A stretch of DNA of 64,000 nucleotides from Hirudinaria manillensis (Eukaryota > Annelida > Clitellata > Hirudinida > Hirudinidae): positions 11,335,001 to 11,399,000 of the forward strand of contig CM067527.1 in NCBI GenBank assembly GCA_034509925.1. Direction: 5' to 3'. Positions 37,903 through 48,624 of this stretch are shown here, piece after piece. The translations under genes and the position numbers were made by a program. Position 1 is the stretch's first letter, and each line of letters starts with the position of its first letter. Below the pieces are notes generated by a model, which worked only from the letters and a program-made list of their open reading frames with translations, was not told the origin of the DNA and searched no databases.

Positions 37903-40900
37903 TATAATAATAATAATCCACCTCAGATAGATTGACAGAGTTCATCTGAGAAGAGTTTTAATTGAAAACGATAGTAATGAAGTTAGAAAGACCTTGAACT
38001 CTGAAGGTCATTCGAGGCTTTGGGTTTCCCAGAAGTCAAAAGAAAAATGGTGGCGGGAGCTGTTCAAGATAATAACTTATAATATAAGGTGGCCATATTA
38101 ATAATAATTATGATGACGGATAATTATGAACGATTTGGAATAATTTTCAGAGTCTTACTTTATTTAATATTGATGAAACAAAAAATAATAGTCACAACCT
38201 TTTAACTTCCCCTCATTCAGTTTCTTTTTTCAGTATTTTTTTTTTAAATGTTTTAAAAATTTGATTTTTATTTGCGGCAAATTACGTAATTATAATCACT
38301 AATTATTTTGTAATTTTGGTAATTTTTGTAACATTTATAATGAAAATTATGAAATTCATAATTATCTCCGCATAAATGCAAGTTATAAATGTAAGTGCTT
38401 CATTTATAACTTTTGATAGAATGAGAACTAAGCATATTTGCCTCGAGTTTTTGTATTTTTTTTTTATCCTTTTATTAAATAATATTTTATTCAAAAATGA
38501 AATTTATCGAAAATCTTGGCGGCCATTTTTAGGAATATTTTTACGATTTAAGTAAAAAATGTTCAGAAAACTCGCGAAATTGAACGAGAAATCATATTTG
38601 AATTTCCAATGAATAAAGAAATAACAGCGGCGATTTCTGGTATTTTATAATTGCATAAATATTAAACAATGCCAACAAATTAAAAAATTTATTAATTTAA
38701 AAATTTAATATTCATAATTTATAATTTTTAAATTCAAAAATTGATTAATAATCTACGAATTAATTGTATGATATTTGAAACAATATTTAAAATATTAAAG
38801 TGTGACGGCGATGATGACGACGACGATGATGATGACGACGACGACGACGACGATGATGATCATGACAAAGTTCAGCATAACTTTGAATTTTTCACATCGC
38901 TTTAATAATTGATAGGATTTTGTTTTTTAAAAAAGCGAAAACAACAACATTAAATGTCAGGACCACGTTCGAATGAACCTAGTGCACAAACCAGAATGCA
39001 CAGAAAAACAAAATAATTTTTTTAATAAAATAAAAAATAAATAAAATAAATAAATAAAATAAAAATTTAATAAAGTCACTCGAAAGAATAAGAAAAAATT
39101 GTTTCAGCTCCGACAAAAGAACAACACATCACATTTCGAAACTAAACTTGGCGGCAAAAAAAAACCAAAAACACTGAAATTAATAAATTGACAGACTTCG
39201 TTCGTTCTATTATTTTCTCGAAATTGAGGGAAAAGATATATTTGACGACGATGACGACGACGACGATAATGATGACAACGATAACGACGACGACGATGAT
39301 GATGATAATTGTGACTGTGATTTGAAAAGAGGTTAGCGATAATCAACCCATCGTCATCTTCAGCGAGTGGTTCACGAGGTGCAAACGTTCCTGTTACCAG
39401 ACGAAAATCAGCTGATGGAAAGTGACGAAAAGGAGAATTTTATAATACGAGTCGTTCAGAAATTTTACTGTGCACTTGATTTAATTTTTAATTCGAATAA
39501 TTATCAAACGTTGCTGTTTTTGAAATTCGATCAAATAGATAATTCACCTTTACCATTGTCATCGTCACAATGATCATCATTATCGTCGTCGTCGTCATCA
39601 TCATCATCATCATTGTCATCGTCGTCGTCGTTCTCTTGATATCGATCTCATCTCCATCACTCGGGTCTCGGGGCCATATTGTTGAGAACCAATATACTCC
39701 TGTCCCATTTATCTTCAACGTCATTGGTCCTTCAGACTGACCCTCCATCTGACGTCACACACTTTTATTATCTCCGAGGAGATGAATAATTTATCCACCC
39801 ATCCCTGCTGACCGCCCAACTTGGCCGATCTACCCATCCTTTTTTCTTCATTCTTTTGCTTTCTCTTCCATCCACCAATCCATCCATCCATCCGTTCGTC
39901 CATCCATCCATCCGTCCGTCCGTCCGTCCGTTCATGCTTCAGTCCACTTGAATCTGTCTGTCTGCCTGCCGCGATAATAGGGGAATTAGAAGTAATGATT
40001 CCAGTTCAACATTCAGATACAAAGTACTCTAAACCAGTCGGTTGTTTTCATGATAAACAAAGCAAATGGGCGAAAATACGGAAATTTGTGTCTAATAAAA
40101 CACGTGCGTTTGTGGTCTACTTTTTCCAGCAAATTATTTTTCAAATGAAGTCTCAATTGATTTGCAACAATTGAAAGTAATTTCAGAAACAATTATGGAT
40201 TGTAACTACAATCATTACACCATAATTAAGAAGTACTGCTATATCGTTATTATTATTATTATTATTTATTATTATTATTATATGATTGTTATTATTACTG
40301 TTATATTTTTATTATATTATTATATAATGATGACGATTATTATTATCATTATTATTTTTATTAATACTTTAATTATACTCTCATTATTAGAAATGTTTAT
40401 CAACACCACCAATCCCTGGAACAATAATTATTTTAAACTAATATCGCTTTTACGTATCATCATTAAATAGATTTTGTTGACATCCTTATCTTTACTCATA
40501 TTCATTAACATAAAATTAACATAAAACATTTAAATTTCCTTTAATGATTCACATGAGTCATGATGAGACGAAAGATCGTGAATAATTCAAGGATGACGAG
40601 CGTACAAATCGAAGAAAAGATATTCATCAAATTTCTATTTCTATTAATTTATTATTTTATAAATTTTTTATATTTTTCTGATCAAAAGACAAGTAAATAT
40701 TTGAGAAAAAATATCGAATTGTACGTTTATTCTCACTGGCGATCATCGTCATCATAACTCGGATGACAGAATCACGTGTCGCACGCTTCATTAATCCGTC
40801 CTCATTAACATTTCCTGCTCGAGGCAAAATGAGATGAAATTATGGAAATATCAAGAAAAAGAAAAGCATGTTGTCGCTGAGGTGTTACAACACCTCCAAG

Positions 40901-41273
40901 GTCACTCACCTATGCGACAATGACGACGACGACGATGACGGTAGAGGTGATGATGATGACGACGACTACGATGATCAGGGATCGGCTTGTAATTGCCCAT
41001 CGACGATGCTAAGGTAAATAGTTCGCTTGACTTACGGGTACCAGCTTAATTCAGCTAATTGGGGAGAATTTGGGTGAGGATTATGCCCCGTACATTCGTT
41101 TTATTTACTTTATTACTTTTTTTAATATTAAAATATTAATTATAATATATTAAAATATATTTTTTAAATTATTCTTTTGAAATGGTTTGAAATTTTCCTA
41201 GCTGGAAATTAGTTGATTAATATTACTACTACTTAACTTCTTCTTCTTTTTCTTCTTCTTCTTCTTCTTCTTC

Positions 41274-41364
<91 letters not shown>

Positions 41365-42572
41365 TATTTTAATTTGCAAGGGCGGACGGGTAGAAAATAA
41401 CAAATGACTTTCCACAAATGCCCTCGAGTATTTTCAGACCCAACAGGGACACGTGTCATTGTGACGTCATCGTGAATTTGTTTCATCAGGGCATGCTTCT
41501 CAGAAGCTACCAACAACATCATTTTATTATAACCATCTTCATCACCGTCATCTCATTTTTCATTTCGATGCAATGATGCCTATATGTATGTTCGTCGGTT
41601 TCATCCAACCATCCATCCATCCATCCAAACCCATAAAGTCTCGAGAATCAAACAAACTACGCTTTCACCAACAAAATCACTATCATCGTTCCAGGATCGA
41701 TGCCTTGCTGGAAGATTAAATGCCAGACGCGAACGGTGTCCATCGAACACCCATCCATCCATCCATCCATCAGTCCATCCAACCATACTCAATGATTCTT
41801 TGATATTCTTTCAGTTCCCGACAATGCATTCATTTGTATTTTCCAATTTGACGCTAGAGTTATTCGTACTCATGCTCAGATAAAGTTCTTAATTTCAATT
41901 CTTCCAACAGTCCATCCATCCATCCATCCATCGGGACCCGATATTTGTCTCCGCAAAGTAAATCCAATATCGAAGAAATAAAAGAGTCAACTCAGTTTGA
42001 CCTCTGACTTTTTTATGGCTGGAAAATGACGGAGCCATTCAGGAATCGTCTGTGGTGAGAATGAGGAAGAAGATGAAGGGACGGATAGACAGGCGGAAAG
42101 ACGTCGGAGTGACAGATTCATGGATTACCTATTATTCTCCCGGCCCATTACCTGCTGCTATTTTTTTATTGATTTCTTTTAATTTCTTGAATAAATATGT
42201 GCAACAAGTATCTCTTAGTCATATTTCTTTCTAAGATCGTAGACATATCGTCATAATAGGATCTTAATGACTGCTAGAAAAGTACCTACCACCAATGGGC
42301 CGATTATATGTCTTTCGTTGCTCATTCTAATCATTTCAATCAGGACGTCCTTATCATTATTAGTATTATTGCTGTTGTTTGTATTTTTATTCCAATTCGA
42401 TCTCCGTAGCAAACACGATCTGGTTTTGTCCAGAAACCTTAGGACGTAATAAATTATTTTTCACATTATTATTCGATTATTTACAAGGTATCACAAACTA
42501 TTATTATTATTATAAATTTTACTAGAATGCTTTTATTAGAAGTCCAGCACGTATCAGCGATGACTAACAATC
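36528..42572. other. Gene-poor AT-rich region
   Basis: Holds GCGC(T/C)-type motifs at 37023-37036 and 37440-37457, ATT arrays at about 37060-37122, AAT at about 37868-37915, GAT/GAC at about 38805-38865 and 39245-39305, CATC tetramers at about 39875-39930, ATT at about 40245-40350, CTT then ATT at about 41238-41370, and short CATC patches at about 41610-41628, 41750-41785 and 41910-41932. Several open frames of 60-117 codons occur, but none shows a recognisable motif. Confidence 0.6.
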
Positions 42573-43922
42573 TCAGCATTTGCCAAATCCAGGAACGCAT
42601 TTCATTACTATTCGATTACCCCTGAATTCACGCTTGTCAAATAAAAGATTGCAACAAAGTCTGTCTCTTCTGCTCCTAAATACCACCAAACCGGCTCCAG
42701 TACTGATACCTCTCCTTTTGGCTATGCAAGCTTTCACGACGGGTACTTCGGTAGAGAAATAGGCTATCAACTCTTCAGCAGTAACGTCAAAGTCTAAATT
42801 GGTGATATAGATGGTGCAGTCAAATTCACGTTCAGGAATGCCTAATCTCTGGGCAAGCAGGAAACCTTGATCTTTAACGTCGTGTTTATAATCATAATCA
42901 TAAACCTCATCTTCGACATATTCGTTATTTTCGTTATTTTCGTCATATTCGGCATTTCCATAAGAACAATATTCTGGTTCATGTCCAAGTACACATTTCG
43001 TACAGAAATCTCTAGTTTCTCTATTATCTTCTACATCCCCTTCAAGCTCAACTTCCTCAAATATTTCAAAAATTTCTATACTGTCACCATAAGTATATAA
43101 TAAATTCGGATAAAGTATTACACCAGGCCTATCAACAAAGGCCTTATCAACACGCTTCTTAATATCAAATTTTGTGAAGGAATCCATACTTTCAAATATG
43201 ATTTCTCCAATTCCTGTACTCGTACCATCTTTGTTGTAAAATACATTTGCTTCTAAGACTTCCCACCATTCACCAAAATATTTTTCAAGGTTTTCCGCAG
43301 TCACATCGTCATCTAAATTGGTTATGTATATATGTGGATAGAAAGGATACAAACTGCAGTCATGGAACGAAGTTCCTAAAAATCCGCTGATTTTCGGGCG
43401 AGCGTTATTAACACAACTCTGATTCCTAAACAAACATTTGAAAAGTTTTCCATGTGGAAAATTAAATTCTACAATTGCTTTCCCCATCGAACTTCCGTCT
43501 TTGTTATGCAAAACGGTTGCTTTCTTTACTTTGAGAGGAGAGCGATAATGCTTTTTCAGATCTTCAGCTGTGACATCAAGTGGAAGATATTCCATCACGA
43601 CAGAAGAATGACGGAATTGGATTTGTCTTTTGTAGTCAGATTCTATGCTAAGAATCCTTCCTTTGAACGATGCATTCTTAAATTTTTCCTCGAGAACCTG
43701 TGCATCTTTCACGTTGAACAACATTACTTCTGCCCTTCCTTCGCTGAAGCCAGATTTGCAAGAAATAAATATGTCTTTGATTGGAACAACATCACCAATA
43801 AAATTTTTCAATTCCTTTTCTGTTACATCATAGTGTAGATCATAAATGTGCAACAGGCATTTCTTACTTTCGTTTTCAATTTCATTTTGAATCTCAAGTA
43901 CTAACTCTTCATATTTTGCCAT
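42573..43922 (-). CDS. Four-RRM RNA-binding protein, intronless
   Basis: A single 449-residue frame predicted to bind RNA or act as an RRM scaffold. Four RRM-like units are visible: about 22-95 (LLHIYDLHYDVTEKELKNF), 106-178 (VVMEYLPLDVTAEDLKKHY), 196-273 (IYITNLDDDVTAENLEKYF) and 368-442 (IYITNLDFDVTAEELIAYF). Each has the RNP2-like strand followed by D-V-T-x-E-x-L at helix 1. RNP1 is weak: units 2 and 3 have NKDG(S/T)S(M/T)G before beta 3, and the aromatic RNP1 residues are largely absent. An acidic, Tyr-rich linker lies at 282-350. The near-identical openings of units 3 and 4 suggest internal duplication. It is intronless among intron-rich genes, so a retrogene or young expanded family is possible. 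Fragments of a paralogue lie at 44.4 and 46.1 kb. No orthologue name is justified. Confidence 0.8.
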   Translation of the reverse strand: MAKYEELVLEIQNEIENESKKCLLHIYDLHYDVTEKELKNFIGDVVPIKDIFISCKSGFSEGRAEVMLFNVKDAQVLEEKFKNASFKGRILSIESDYKRQIQFRHSSVVMEYLPLDVTAEDLKKHYRSPLKVKKATVLHNKDGSSMGKAIVEFNFPHGKLFKCLFRNQSCVNNARPKISGFLGTSFHDCSLYPFYPHIYITNLDDDVTAENLEKYFGEWWEVLEANVFYNKDGTSTGIGEIIFESMDSFTKFDIKKRVDKAFVDRPGVILYPNLLYTYGDSIEIFEIFEEVELEGDVEDNRETRDFCTKCVLGHEPEYCSYGNAEYDENNENNEYVEDEVYDYDYKHDVKDQGFLLAQRLGIPEREFDCTIYITNLDFDVTAEELIAYFSTEVPVVKACIAKRRGISTGAGLVVFRSRRDRLCCNLLFDKREFRGNRIVMKCVPGFGKC

Positions 43923-44114
43923 TTTTGTTAATTTAAAGTTATAAAATAGGAATTCGCATGATTTTACATGGTCGCGAGGCTTTGACGTGCTTTAAAAAGA
44001 TCCAAAATATACTGCTTAAAATTTATATTTCAAGAAATTTCATTGGAGATTTAATTAATTTTAGTTTATGTTTGCATATTTTATGATCACATCTTCCCAA
44101 CTGAATCTTAAAAA

Positions 44115-44155
44115 ATCGTAAATATTTTGAATATATATATATATATATATATGAG

Positions 44156-44186
<31 letters not shown>

Positions 44187-44195
44187 TATTATATA

Positions 44196-44245
<50 letters not shown>
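44115..44245. repeat. (AT)n tract with internal palindrome
   Basis: AT dinucleotides with GAGATAT and its complement arranged around a centre near 44187, so the tract can fold into a long hairpin. Confidence 0.9.
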
Positions 44246-44246
<1 letters not shown>

Positions 44247-44371
44247 CGACGATGGTGGTTATTTTTATTAATAAAATATATATTAATCAAATAATATTTT
44301 CCGTAGTTATCTTTTTAATAGTATTAATATAGTTAATTCCAGCGACTTTCTTTCAGTTTCTGAGTGATCGT

Positions 44372-44453
44372 CTGGATCCTTCGTCTGGGTACTTCGGTAG
44401 AGAAATAGGCTCTCAAGTCTTCATCAGTAACGTCAAAGTCTATATTGGTGATA
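44372..44453 (-). pseudogene. Paralogue fragment of the four-RRM gene, RRM4 part
   Basis: About 75 bp closely match 42735-42808 (start of RRM4) in the same orientation. The match stops at the Gypsy remnant. It is one half of a second gene copy whose other half resumes after the LTR. Confidence 0.75.
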
Positions 44454-46127
44454 TGGAAACAGCATCAACCATAGCAGCCGATAGCCGTTTTACGATGTTT
44501 AAGTTTGGTAATATTGATGTCAGAATGCAGTTAGACTCCTATGCAGATGTTACCATCATAATCATCAAAACCTGGAGAAGAATTGGAGCACCTAGGTTAA
44601 AAAAGTCGTCCGTAAATTTGAGAGCTGCAAATGGAACAGAGATTGAAGTCCTGGGGGGAATTCAATGCAGAATTTTCCTGTGCATGTTATGAGGGGAAAG
44701 GTCGTTGTTTCATAGCGAAAATCACGGGACAATTGTTTGGCATTGAATGGATGAATCAATTACCTCCCTTATCTACTGCATTCGACTCATATCACTCATA
44801 TGATGCAAGATAGACAGTAAACCATCACAAGAAGAAACAGGTCTGGCAAGGGTAAGTATCATTTGTACGTAAGATGAGACAGATGAGAGGTCCGTTAGTT
44901 GATCTGGAGAAATCAAAAAAATACGTATAGAATGATAATCATCAAAAAGTGTTTTTCAGATTAAACTGATTCTCCAGTCAGGTCTAATAATGACATACTA
45001 TGACCCCCCGGAAAGACATAATGGCATTTTGTTCATTGGAACTATTGCGGTAATCCCAAAGAACCTTTAGCGGGGATTATTAGACATGCTCCAGGTCAGT
45101 CATCCAGGGATGACAAAGATGAAATTGCTAGCCAGGCAATGTGTCTACTGGCAAGGACTAGACTAAGACTTTGAGGCAATGGTAAAACAATGTGTCAGAG
45201 CGCAGCAAAATTGCCTACAAAGAACGCATTAGCTCCATGGCATGAGCTAAACGGAGTGTGGTAAAGAATACACATTGATTTTGCAGGACCAATGGCAGGT
45301 TCAATGTTCCTAGTAGTGGTGGACGCATATTCAAAATGGCCTAAAGTGGTATAAATAAAGCATCAGCAGACGATCCTAGAATTAAATAGGATATTTTCAA
45401 GATTCGGATGCCCCAAGACACTTGTATCGGATAAATGAATCCAACTTACAGCAACTGAATTTGCGAGATTACAAGATGTCTACGTCCGAGATTTCAAAGA
45501 CCCAAATCACGCAAAACGGGCTTCCGGAATAATTACCAAACGAATTGGAAAAACAAGCTACGAAGTAGAAGTTGATAGGAGAATAATAAAAGATACGCTA
45601 ATCAGCTGAGACCTCGAAGGAGCTTCAAAAGAATACCTTTTGAAGCTTTTGATTTGACAAGGCTAGCGGACTTACAGGGCACTACAGGGTTTTCTTCCTC
45701 AACAACGACATTGGTGAAACCCGAGAAGTTCAATGAGAATAAGGATAACGCCCCAGTAGTGCAGGCTCAAAAACTGGTTATTGAGGCAATAGAGAATGAT
45801 AACATTATGGGTGCAGCCGAAATAAAGACAGTACCAGAGCCAGTATTGTAGATAACTACACGTCATCATAGCCAACCAAAACGTCCGGTGATTGATTGCA
45901 GCAAGAAGAGCTGTGATGCCATGTGAGGGGGAGGTGTTAAGAAGAGGCAGTATAAGTTATATTGCTTTTTAAGATTTTAGAATTCATTGATTTTTATATG
46001 TATTCATGGTCTCTGAATAAGCTCCCCAAGCGTGAATGCCTTAGTCAAATAAAGTAGAGAGATTCCGGTACTAGTGTTCCTAATTTCGCTCGCTCTCGTA
46101 GCAGTTCGTCTAGGCAGCGATATAACA
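44453..46127 (+). mobile_element. Decayed Ty3/Gypsy retrotransposon
   Basis: Protease region at 44453-44692 with LDSYADVTIII (catalytic Asp kept, usual Gly lost) and LRAANGTEIEVLGG. After a large gap, the integrase Zn-binding segment (SHPGMTKMKLLARQ, about 45100-45140) and core (IHIDFAGPMAG, MFLVVVDAYSKWPK, RFGCPKTLVSD at about 45265-45430) follow with stops and frame changes. Reverse transcriptase and RNase H are missing, and no 5' LTR is seen, so it is an internally deleted, inactive remnant. A purine-rich tract precedes the 3' LTR. Confidence 0.8.
45935..46127 (+). repeat. 3' LTR of the Gypsy remnant
   Basis: A 193-bp unit with short inverted ends TGTTA and TAACA, preceded by GAGGGGGAGG and containing AATAAA. 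Immediately after it the RRM paralogue sequence resumes, which fixes the right boundary. Confidence 0.7.
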
Positions 46128-46235
46128 CTTTACTTTGAGCGGAGAGCGATAACACTTTTTCAAATCTTCAGCTATGACATCAAGTGGAAGATATTCTATC
46201 AAGAGAGAATCCATACGGAATTGAATGTCTCTATA
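46128..46235 (-). pseudogene. Paralogue fragment of the four-RRM gene, RRM2 part
   Basis: About 105 bp match 43520-43630 (start of RRM2) in the same orientation with substitutions. Together with the fragment at 44.4 kb it shows a duplicated gene copy interrupted and partly deleted by the retroelement. Confidence 0.75.
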
Positions 46236-46249
46236 ATAATAATAATAAT

Positions 46250-46400
46250 AGTTGATTTGTATAGCGCCATATGCATAGCGTCGGAGGCGCTTTGTGTGAT
46301 GTTGTGTCTAGTCCGGTAGGTATTTCCTGAAGAGGTGAGTCTTCAGGTGACGCTTGAAGAGCTCCAGGGATGGCTGGGCTACTCTATAGATTCTAAGTTC
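46250..46400. repeat. Dispersed repeat with GTATAGCGCC box
   Basis: Begins ATTTGTATAGCGCC and continues with GGAGGCGCTTTGTG, GAAGAGGTGAGTCTTCAGG and GCTTGAAGAGCTCCAGGGA. I recognise this arrangement as a short interspersed repeat type seen in many animal genomes; the class is uncertain. Confidence 0.5.
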
Positions 46401-48620
46401 GAGCGTGACTTGCAGCATCTTTAAACTACACCTTTAATTTCAAAATAGCAGTTCATCTGTTCATTTCTACAATCAATTCTATTTTTTAAATAATCAAAGT
46501 GTCCATCCGCTGTAAACTAATGTTACTCATTGTAAAATCCCAATCACTTGCATAACCCGATCCCAGCTTATTCTATCAAAGACTTTATCTGCCTCGACAT
46601 CTCGAAATAATTGTTCGTAAAGGTTATCAAACTTTAAATGTGACACTCGACATAATATGAAAATCTGATACCAGATAATCGAGCAGTGAATGAACCCAGG
46701 ATTTATAATTTATTACAGCGTTAATTGTCCTCGACGCCATTTCTCCATCTTGACTATTCCATTTTTTATTCTTAAAGTTCTCTTAAATGCAATCAGCGCT
46801 TGCAAAAGAACAATATTTACATTTTTTGCTTTCATTTTACAGCCCTAACTGTTTTATTACTTTATTATTATTAGGTTGCTGCGTTTATTAAAAATATTGT
46901 TAATTAATTCAAATTCTGAGAAATTTTATTCTAAACTTAAATATTAGCACAAAATGATAATCGAACGCTTTAAATAAGAAGTAGTGAAAAGCCGTAAATA
47001 ATCTAAATTATTGGATAAATATTAATTAAAGATTATTAATATTAGTCCATTGCACGTCATTGAAAGTATGCGTATGGCACGGCGGCGGCAACCGGTCGGC
47101 ATTTAGTGAAGGCTGGAATCTCTCCTTTGTGGAGTATTAAAGCAGCTTAAAACTGGATGATGATGGTGACGACAGATATGATGAAGAAGACTACGACGTA
47201 GTTAATGGCGACAATGCCAAGGATGCCTCTCAGAGCTGAAAAGGAAGCGATAAATCTCTTTGAGAATAAAGTAGGCATCTGTCATCATTAGCCTCAATAA
47301 TTCCTGAGAGGAAAAACTGAGATTTGAACTCATATCCTATCGAGCGATGTGAAATAAATGTAAAGTTTGCAGCTTTGATGTGTACAAGTCAGCTATCGAT
47401 GGTCTAGTCTAGAAACAGATCGACTGATCTTTTAAATGAAAGTGAGAAATGAGATTCACATCAACATTGCCATCATCAAGGATGATTCAACAGACCCAGG
47501 AAATAAGAGGAGAGGAGAGACTGAGACATCCATCCATCTGGCAGCTTCTACCTCCCCTAATGCATAATATCATTCTCTCCTGATGCACAACAACCGTGGG
47601 CATTGGTCGAACTTCAGTCACATTAAAACCCTATCACACAATCCTCCTGCACTGGTCCTGACTAAACTTGACCCCAGTTAATCGCAAACTCTTCTAGTTA
47701 GCTATGAATTTCAGCTATGAATAATAAATTTCACGGAATATGCCTCATCAACATCAAATGGAGAAGAGACTGCATGGCCAAGAAAAGATCAAAGACAAAA
47801 GTTAAAAATGTCAATGAAGACTTTAGCTGGATGCTCTGATTTTAAAATCTAAATTTTAAAACATACTACTTGGGGATTTCGACAAAAGAAAGAACAACAT
47901 CAATAATAATAAACGCTAGTTATCGCTTTAGAAACACTGCCTCGAGCGGCTTTAACTATCGTCCCATCCACAGCTGATCTACAAATACAACACCCACAAA
48001 TCCAAGCAGAAAAAACCTTAGCGAGCGAAGTTTATGACTTTGAACGAAAATCAAAAGAAACAAAAACAAACTGCGATCGGAATGCGACTTGCGCTGGGCA
48101 CGTGGTTTTCACTCAACAGGATGGGTTCAATAAAATTAGTGAAGATAGCTGAGTAGCAGAGCTGAGCTATCACCCAGATGCTATCATGTTGTTGTTGCCA
48201 CCATCATGTCATGCCTTGCTCTTGCCCTCATTGACCTCTTTGAGTTCAGTGCCAATCCTGATCGCCTGTCAGGCCTTCTATGTTCCTCCTCGGCACTGGC
48301 TTCTGATTCGTGACACTCCTCTGGCATCTTCTTTATCCCTTCTGACCTATTGTGAAGAAAAGAGAATCAGGTTGGAGAATCAAGCATTAGCCCTGTCATC
48401 AATGACAGCTATTGTCAACCCAGGCATCCTCTTTAACATCTTCATTGTCATCAAAGCCATCATCGTTGTCATTACCTGGTGGATATTGGGGATCCTGGCA
48501 GCTCCATTGGTTTAGTCTCCCCGCTTCTCACAGAGGAGTCTTTGGGGGGTCCACAAAGAGCCTTTGCCCATCTGCACGCACATGGAATTAATGACTACAA
48601 ACACCTTTGTCGCCACTGGA
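46401..48620. other. Non-coding or unresolved DNA downstream of the GIGYF copy
   Basis: Mixed composition with no clear exon. A minus-strand stretch at about 48400-48480 reads as an acidic Asp/Asn-rich segment (GNDNDDGFDDNEDVKEDAW) and could be a remnant GIGYF exon, but no splice evidence supports it. The plus-strand 109-codon frame at 48186-48515 shows no motif. Confidence 0.4.
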
Positions 48621-48624
48621 AGTG

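Noticed and set aside
48186-48515. 109-codon hydrophobic plus-strand frame
   Set aside because: No conserved motif; the minus strand of the same DNA may be a decayed GIGYF exon, making the plus frame a shadow.
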